DNA from: Nilaparvata lugens
Lineage: Eukaryota > Arthropoda > Insecta > Hemiptera > Delphacidae
Direction of reading: 5' to 3'
DNA length: 64,000 nt
Assembly: GCF_014356525.2 (NCBI RefSeq)
Contig: NC_052510.1
Location: 20,734,532-20,798,531, forward strand
The notes beneath the pieces are model-generated. The model saw only the letters and a list, made by a program, of their open reading frames with translations, had not been told where the DNA came from and did no database searches. Within the stretch, counting starts at the first letter, position 1, and every line of letters starts with the position of its first letter. Positions 58,012-64,000 of the stretch are shown in pieces. The position numbers and the translations under genes are program-made.

Positions 58012-58311
58012 TTTTTTTCTCTGAACTTTATATACTCTGATTTCTTCAACTCTAGATCAACCTGGAAATGATTTATATATGATGGATGAGTTCTTTCCAG
58101 TCTCACATTTATTTATTTGTGGATAGAATTATTGCAAATCATTTATCCAGCACATGAATCAACATTACAAAAACAGCTCCATTCTTCATAGTGAGGTTCA
58201 CGATAAAATGGCAGTTTGTTGCTATCCTTGTCTATCATTCGACAAAGCATATAGAGCTATGCTTTTCCAGCTCCGCAACTTTTTCATATATATTCAAAAA
58301 CGTATAATTGA

Positions 58312-58731
58312 CCGAGCGAAGTGAGGTCTAAGATTCAAGTCGACGGTTTGGCATTTCTCTTAATGTTTAAATGATTGAATGTTTATTTATGTTTATATGT
58401 TGCGTATTTACGGCGAAACGCCTTAATAGATTTTCATAAAATTTGACAGGTATGTTCCTTTTTTAATTGCGCGTCGACATATATACAAGGTTTTTGGAAA
58501 TTTTGCATTTCAAGGATAATATAAAAGGAAAAAGGAGCCTCCTTCATACGCCAATATTAGAGTAAAAATCAGACTATAGAATTATTCATCATAAATCAGC
58601 TGACAAGTGATTACACAGATGTGTGGAGAAACCAGTCTATTGCAGTATTTCCATAAGGTCTATACTAGTTTCAATCAGGTACTTATGTATGAGAATACTG
58701 CGTGAGGTCTACTGTTCACAGAACTACTAGT
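58312..58731 (+). repeat. Interspersed ~435-bp repeat, right-arm copy a
   Basis: Mirror of 20592-21030, from TAATTGACCGAGCGAAG to AGAACTACTAG. Confidence 0.75.
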
Positions 58732-59609
58732 TAAGAGAATACTCAATCTTAATTATTATGAAAAATTTATTATTATTACATTTAAAAATATTTTTCTTGA
58801 CAATTGAAAAAAAAATCATTTTTTCTAAGAAAAAATAACAGTTGATATTATACATCAGATACAAGTTTACGGCATCAGCAATACAATTATAGAAAAGGCA
58901 CAGAATCGGCAACGCTGTTATTCTATCTTTCTTCACTGCCATTATACATGGACCTTACTATAGGCTTACTGGTACTTTTCTCAGTAAAGCACAGTTTCTA
59001 CTTTCCAATTAATTAATGTGTAAGTTGGGCTAGAAGAGAACGCAGAATCCAGGGCTACTTAAGAAAAGGGAGAAAATCCAGATCCTTTGGCTTCATTACA
59101 ACAACACGTGTCGTTTGCGTTTACTTTCATTTTAACTGCTTGCTTTTAATTAAAGTCGCTTCCCCGTTCGAATTTCAAACTGCCCGCTCTTATTCAATTA
59201 CAGATTACAGCAATCCTAAGCACTGGATAAAAGAAAGTATACTCTTATTGGTGTTTTGAAGCGGTTTTCAAGAAACCAAATTGGTTGTCTTTGCTGCCTA
59301 AACCGTTGCAAAAATGCTGATAAGAAGGGAAGTTGAGAAGATATGAGAAGAAGGTAAGTTTTATCGAAAACCCCGTTTGCTGAGTTTCCCCTGAGAGCAA
59401 AAAATTATGATGATTTATAAAAATAATGTTGATGTTGATCACGTGATGTTGATTGTACACGCTGAGAGTAGTTTGAACCTTGTCTGTTGTTTGTTTAACT
59501 GTTTTTGAGATAAGTATTTTTTGTTGCTTTTCAGAAAAAAAATTGTGCAAGGTAATTATTGTTCAAAGAACTTATTTGAGTTTTCCCCAGATACAGATAA
59601 GTGAGCAAT

Positions 59610-60304
59610 ATATAAGCATCGATATAATACCATAGAGTAAAAATATCGTTAAATGTATGATTCGGATGTCTGAAGTCAAATAATAAATATCGGGGGACCG
59701 AGCTTCGCTCTCGAGTGTAAAGGCTTAGAAAATTTGTAACGAAAGATTAAATTTATAGTTTATATTTATTTATTCATTTTCTCAGTCGTACAATTATTTT
59801 CATAGTTATATGAGAAGGCACAACAGGCTTATGCCCAGAACTGTCTCTTTTCAAATTTATATTACAGTCCAAATCAAAATCTAGGTTAAGCTGATATCAC
59901 TCATCAAAAAACCAATTTATCCACACTTCAAAAAGCAAACACATCATCAATTACAAATAGATATACTATGAATTCCATTTAGAATGATATACTATGTTTG
60001 CTACAATATTTGTTAATAACCTATGTACTATTATACACTAACACAGCATCTAGTTACTATTTTGGACTTTCTGAAGTAAACATGTTTTCTAAAAAAGAGA
60101 AATAACAAAATAATATGTAAGCTTTTCTTGCTGAATTTTTCTTCTCGTGAGATCAGCTGGATGATCCCACACATGCAGTCGTTCACTCTCTTCCATTACG
60201 GTATTGACAGACGACAAAATTTCCAGCTGTATTTCCAAAGACGTATTTATCCTTTTAATGTCCTCCAGCGAGTTATCCCAGGGTTGAGACCTAGTGCAAT
60301 CGAA
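59610..60304 (+). repeat. 0.7-kb block, direct repeat of 17662-18364
   Basis: Starts ATATAAGCATCGATATAATACC at the exact outer edge of the right arm and ends GCAATCGAA beside the solo LTR. Same orientation as the left copy, although it lies in the inverted half. Confidence 0.8.
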
Positions 60305-60320
60305 TCTTCATAATATCATA

Positions 60321-60518
60321 TGTTGTGTGTTGTTGAATAAGTAGACGATTAGTAATTTGACAAGTTGTTTATTAATTAGAAAAATAGACATGAAGACATA
60401 GACAAGAAGACAAAACAGTTCAGGTCATACAAAACCTCATAACGATTCACCCAGGCTTGGCCCGCGCTTTCTTCTCTTGTTGCCAACTGAATGAATGAAT
60501 CAGTACCAACATACAACA
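60321..60518 (-). mobile_element. Solo gypsy LTR
   Basis: A 198-bp reverse-complement match to the LTRs at 8638, 12379 and 17184, with TCATA on both sides (60316-60320, 60519-60523), i.e. TATGA in element orientation. The flank 60519-60672 matches 8487-8637. It is the recombined (solo) state of the same insertion. Confidence 0.92.
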
Positions 60519-60674
60519 TCATAAACCTACTTTGTTTCAAATTTCGTGAGAATCGTTAGAGCCGTTTTCGAGATCCGGTCACATACAGATATTTATATAA
60601 ACATAAAAACATCTAAACAGAAATTGCTCGTTTAATAGTATAGGATAAATGTCTTAATTACTAATAATGATGCT

Positions 60675-61935
60675 TGATAAATATGCTCCTAATATCTATC
60701 AAAATAACTTTTCTGGTAGCAAAATTAATAGAGGACCAGGTAGGCTGAGTCCTGAATACAACTCGTCCTACCAAAACAATAGGTAATGCAAATAATTGCA
60801 AAATCAAATAGTGAATAATTGTTATTTTTATTGTTGAATTAATTGTGATGTAAGTTTCAAAATACATAAGTTGAATGTGATGCCAATTGTAAAGACTTTT
60901 AAATTGTGAAAAAACAAATTCAAAAAATAAAATGATTTTGTATTCAAAATTTTGAATATTATTCAATGTCCTGAAATGACAAACTCTTTGATTGCCTTTG
61001 TAGGCACAGCTCATAAGTAAGATGAATCTATATAAGTAAATGAACAATAGCAGTATGAATGATAATGAATGAATGAAAATAGACAGATGAATGAATAAGA
61101 ATGGATGATATTACAAATTTATGATGAATATACAATTACTCAACCTGAATATCTTGAGGATGTTGAAAGCTGTCGAAGGTTGTAGGCATTTGTAAGAAAT
61201 GCTCCGGCAATGGAAATCATCATCACCATACCGGCCAGAGAGTGGGAGGGTATATGTAACCCCAAAGTGGAATGCTAAATTGCACAGTCGACCAAGTGAG
61301 TGGGAGGGTATATGGAACCCCAAAGTGGATGCAATTTCGACTGTCAATAGAGACTGCAGACCTTTATCGGTAGATTCGATCGTAGGTAGAATTGTAGAAC
61401 AGATTCGGTAGCAGATTGATTCGAGAGATGTAGAGAGAGATTGATTGAGTTTCCCAAAATCCAAACAGAAGTTTGAGATTCAAACACAATCTGTGAAGAC
61501 ATACAAGTTGTTTGATTGAATTAGGCCAATATTTATCACAATATGCCAATGAAACATGAAAGTACTGAATATTCAGCTGGAATAAATTCAAATTCGAAAA
61601 TTGAAACAAGAGCTGGCCAATTCCCACATTCCGGAATCGAGTTGAAAACAAAGAAGCAGCACACCAGCGCCACACAAACCGAGTGGAGCAAAACCTACCT
61701 ACAACGGTTTCCGCAAGTGAGAAATGCAAGAATAAAGATACAAAACACAAATATTATTCAAAAGCAAGTGAGAAAGGACAAATTTGAAATTAATCAAATA
61801 ATACTAGACAACAAATTGAAATTATTACAAAGATACAAATATTGAAAACAATGCAGACTAAATCTGCCAAACGTTGGCTATACTGGCAACGTGCTAAGTT
61901 CAAAGATCAAGGATGATGCAAATTGAGTTTTAACA
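60675..61935 (-). repeat. Probable BEL/Pao 3' LTR
   Basis: On the minus strand, a purine-rich ACGGGGCCCAGTCTA precedes TGTTAAAACTC at 61935. The leftmost candidate end ...TTTATCA at 60675 coincides with the point where homology to the left half stops. The 5' LTR is outside the window, so the pair cannot be compared. The stretch 61225-61330 contains a twice-repeated GAGTGGGAGGGTATATG...AACCCCAAAGTGGA. No genes seen inside. Confidence 0.4.
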
Positions 61936-62011
61936 TAGACTGGGCCCCGTTTTGCAATTAGAAGAATTGTAAAACAAAGAAGAAAGAAAAAATATGTTAA
62001 AGAGATTTGCA

Positions 62012-62428
62012 TCATTCGCTATCATCTAATGGCAGAGGTGCAACATTAGCAATAGAACGTTTGAAAACACCAGAGTCACTTAGAACCTGGATGACTCTAA
62101 CCTTGTCATCGGAGCCAGGGAAAACCTCTGTAATACGTCCAAGCTTCCAGAGTGTTGGTGGTGTCCCAGGATCCTTCAATAGCACAAGAGTGCCAACTTG
62201 AAGATTGGGTGATGAGGAAGACCATTCATGTCTTTTCTGAAGAGTAACTAAATATTCTTCAGACCATTGTTGCCAAAATTCCTTTGTGACTTCAGCAAGT
62301 CTATTCCAACGTGCAAGAAAATTCACATGTTTGAATTTCTGCTTATGAGGAGGCAAAGCATTGAGTGGGCGCGCAATGAGAAAATGCCCAGGTGACAAAA
62401 ATTGAAGATCAAGAGGGTCCTCAGACAA
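62012..62428 (-). pseudogene. BEL/Pao integrase C-terminal domain (DUF5641-like)
   Basis: Open frame with SPGHFLIARPLNALP, LARWNRLAEV, FWQQWSEEYLVTLQKR, GTLVLLKDPGTPPTLWKLGRI and KRSIANVAPLPL. This is the C-terminal extension characteristic of BEL/Pao integrases. It lies directly after the RT start of the same element, so most of pol between them is missing. Confidence 0.85.
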
Positions 62429-62454
62429 TGGAACAATAGGTGAAGAATTTTACT

Positions 62455-64000
62455 GAACAACAGGACCCTTGAAGATAACATCATTGAGAGAAATTCCGGT
62501 TGATGTTTTGGTGCTAGCATCAAACACAACTCTTGTTTTGGTTGTAGTGGAGTCGGGCTTGAAGACAGCGTGATGTGGAATATAATAGACCTGTTCCTCA
62601 GGGGCTGGTGGCGGTACAGGGTGCATGTGACCTAAATCTTCATATTCCTGCATAAATTCAACATATTGAGGTTTGAGCTCAGGTTCTTTAAGAAATATTT
62701 TTTCCAATGAATGGAAACGTTCATAGCTTGAGTCCTTGAATGACCAGGGTGGCAAATGAATCCTTGCGAGGTAAGGACACTTGGAAACGACCATCTTCAT
62801 GCCTGATGGTATTTTCTTTGTAGTGTGCTTCAACCCTAGCACACTCAGGAGAGACAGGAATAACTGAAGAGACTTCTTCCAGCTTCCAGAAGGTTTCCAA
62901 CTGATTGGAGACTTCAGCTGTGGAGACAAAATTGGTAACAAATTGATTAGATGATTTTTTGAGTGACACTGATTTAGGTAATTGACAAGAGCCAAGAACA
63001 ATCCAGCCAAGTTTTGTATTTTGTAGGATTGGAACATCAGGTGACACAATAATTTGATTGCCAGTCATGATTGCGGCATAAACGTCAATACCCAATAGGA
63101 TATCAATTTTCTTAGATTTATGAAAATTTGGATCTGCAAGTCGAATATTGCTTGGAATCTTGTAATAGTTAAGATCAATTGTGACACGAGGAATACATGA
63201 GGCAAATTTCTCAACAACAATCCATTCTTGTTGCGTTGACCAAGTATGATCAGATGATTTTATTAATACTGAGTGAACAACTGTAGATTTGGCTTGCATA
63301 CTGGACACTCCATTAATTAGATTAGTTACATGACGAGAAGGAAGAGCTAATCTATCAGCCAACTCTTGAGTGATGAGTGAACAATCACTTCCTGTGTCCA
63401 TTAAAGCATTACATGCAATTAGGCCCTTGTTATACGGACAGAAAAAACGCGACAGATAAAACGCCGACGCTGAACTAACAATTCAGTGCTGTTATACGAG
63501 CAGCAATAACGCCGCGTCGTCGACGCCAGGGAGCTGTTATACGAGCAGCAAACACGCCGCGGCAGGCTCCGAGGAAGCCAATAGGGAGAAGTGTACGCCC
63601 GGAGGAGTATGGTGGGGGGGAAGTACGGATCTGCCGCGTAAAAGCTGCCCGTGTAACAGTACTCGCGTCATTTCTATCGCGTTTTTTCTGCCAATTTTAC
63701 CGGTCCGGTCGCGTTGTCGACGCTGACGCCGGGTTTACAGGGTCCGACGCGACAGATAAAACGTTCGTATAACTTGCACACAGTGACGTCCATTGCTCGG
63801 TAGGCTTGGCGTCTACGTGGCGAAAAATCTGTTGCGTTTTTTCTGTCCGTATAACATGGGCCTTAATTCACCATTTGAACTAACAACCAGAACCTCTGCG
63901 GTAGGTAATACTTGAACTGATGACTTATTATTAGAAATGATGGATGAAGCAGCATGTGAAACAACTGTTGTTTCTGAATTATCAGATTGTGAACTAACTG
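62455..64000 (-). pseudogene. BEL/Pao Gag-Pol fragment: protease and RT start, interrupted by a MITE
   Basis: From the window end leftward, a Ser-rich stretch ends in VLPTAEVLVV, a typical BEL sequence before the protease. It is interrupted by the MITE at 63422-63862. Coding then resumes with MDTGSDCSLIT (aspartic protease active site, 63401), DILLGIDVY and GWIVLG, LETFWKLEEVSS, and DGRFQVSLP near 62780. A frameshift near 62740-62750 moves the RT N-terminus to the frame ending at 62450: ERFHSLEK, YIPHHAVFKP, TRVVFDASTKT, SLNDV. The RT active site, RNase H and integrase core are absent. The 5' end is outside the window. Confidence 0.85.
63422..63862. mobile_element. PIF/Harbinger-like MITE (441 bp)
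   Basis: Terminal inverted repeats begin GGCCC and continue TTGTTATACGGACAG at the left, with the complement ...CTGTCCGTATAACATGGGCC at the right. TTA flanks both sides (63419-63421, 63863-63865), the 3-bp TWA target duplication known for PIF/Harbinger. GTTATACG occurs at 63429, 63491 and 63536, and in inverted form at 63766 and 63848, as subterminal repeats. CpG-rich, no ORF, so non-autonomous. Confidence 0.85.

Larger units (their letters stand above)
47006..59611 (-). repeat. Right arm of ~13-kb inverted repeat
   Basis: Reverse complement of 19713-32792 (paired landmarks are listed there). It is shorter because it lacks the 580-bp insertion of the left arm, while its foldback element is longer. 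The inner edge falls one base pair past the GCATAAATTA shared at the end of ORF1. Confidence 0.92.

Overview
This window is eukaryotic, AT-rich and dominated by transposable elements. It carries non-LTR retrotransposons of several kinds, a Ty3/gypsy-type LTR retrotransposon, a BEL/Pao element, TIR/foldback DNA elements, microsatellites and a split 5S rRNA gene. I see no bacterial-style operon and no host protein gene I can name. The 5S sequence and the retroelement types fit an arthropod. The interspersed repeats look like those I associate with hemipteran insects, possibly a planthopper, but that is familiarity and not a verified match.

Layout. 1-8.1 kb: a 5'-truncated RT fragment, an ORF1p fragment, a 47-bp minisatellite, and a nearly full but broken endonuclease/RT ORF ending in a duplicated 3' tail. 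8.6-17.4 kb: a tandem gypsy element (LTR, shortened interior, LTR, longer interior, LTR). 17.4-19.7 kb: a LINE tail, a 0.7-kb block also found near 60 kb, and a minus-strand LINE fragment. 19.7-32.8 kb: left arm of a very large inverted repeat. 32.8-47.0 kb: a spacer with a nested retroelement (LINE split by a second LINE, itself split by a TIR element), an RTE-type insertion with a clear target-site duplication, the only assembly gap (100 N, 43863-43962), and a tandem ~350-bp repeat. 47.0-59.6 kb: right arm, the reverse complement of the left. 59.6-60.7 kb: the 0.7-kb block again, a solo LTR of the same gypsy insertion, and its flank. 60.7-64 kb: a minus-strand, internally deleted BEL/Pao element carrying a PIF/Harbinger-like MITE.

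The inverted repeat organises the window. The arms share a split 5S gene, a foldback element, an LTR insertion site, several repeat copies and even the same ORF1 stop codon and frameshift. They differ by one LINE insertion, one ~580-bp insertion, a ~150-bp indel in the foldback element, LTR copy state, and inversion of the 0.7-kb block. This fits either a real inverted segmental duplication or two haplotypes scaffolded head to head around the N gap.

The coding regions are mobile-element genes (gag, protease, reverse transcriptase, RNase H, integrase, LINE endonuclease), nearly all broken. Many breaks in the gypsy element are single-base or homopolymer indels that may be sequence errors and not decay.
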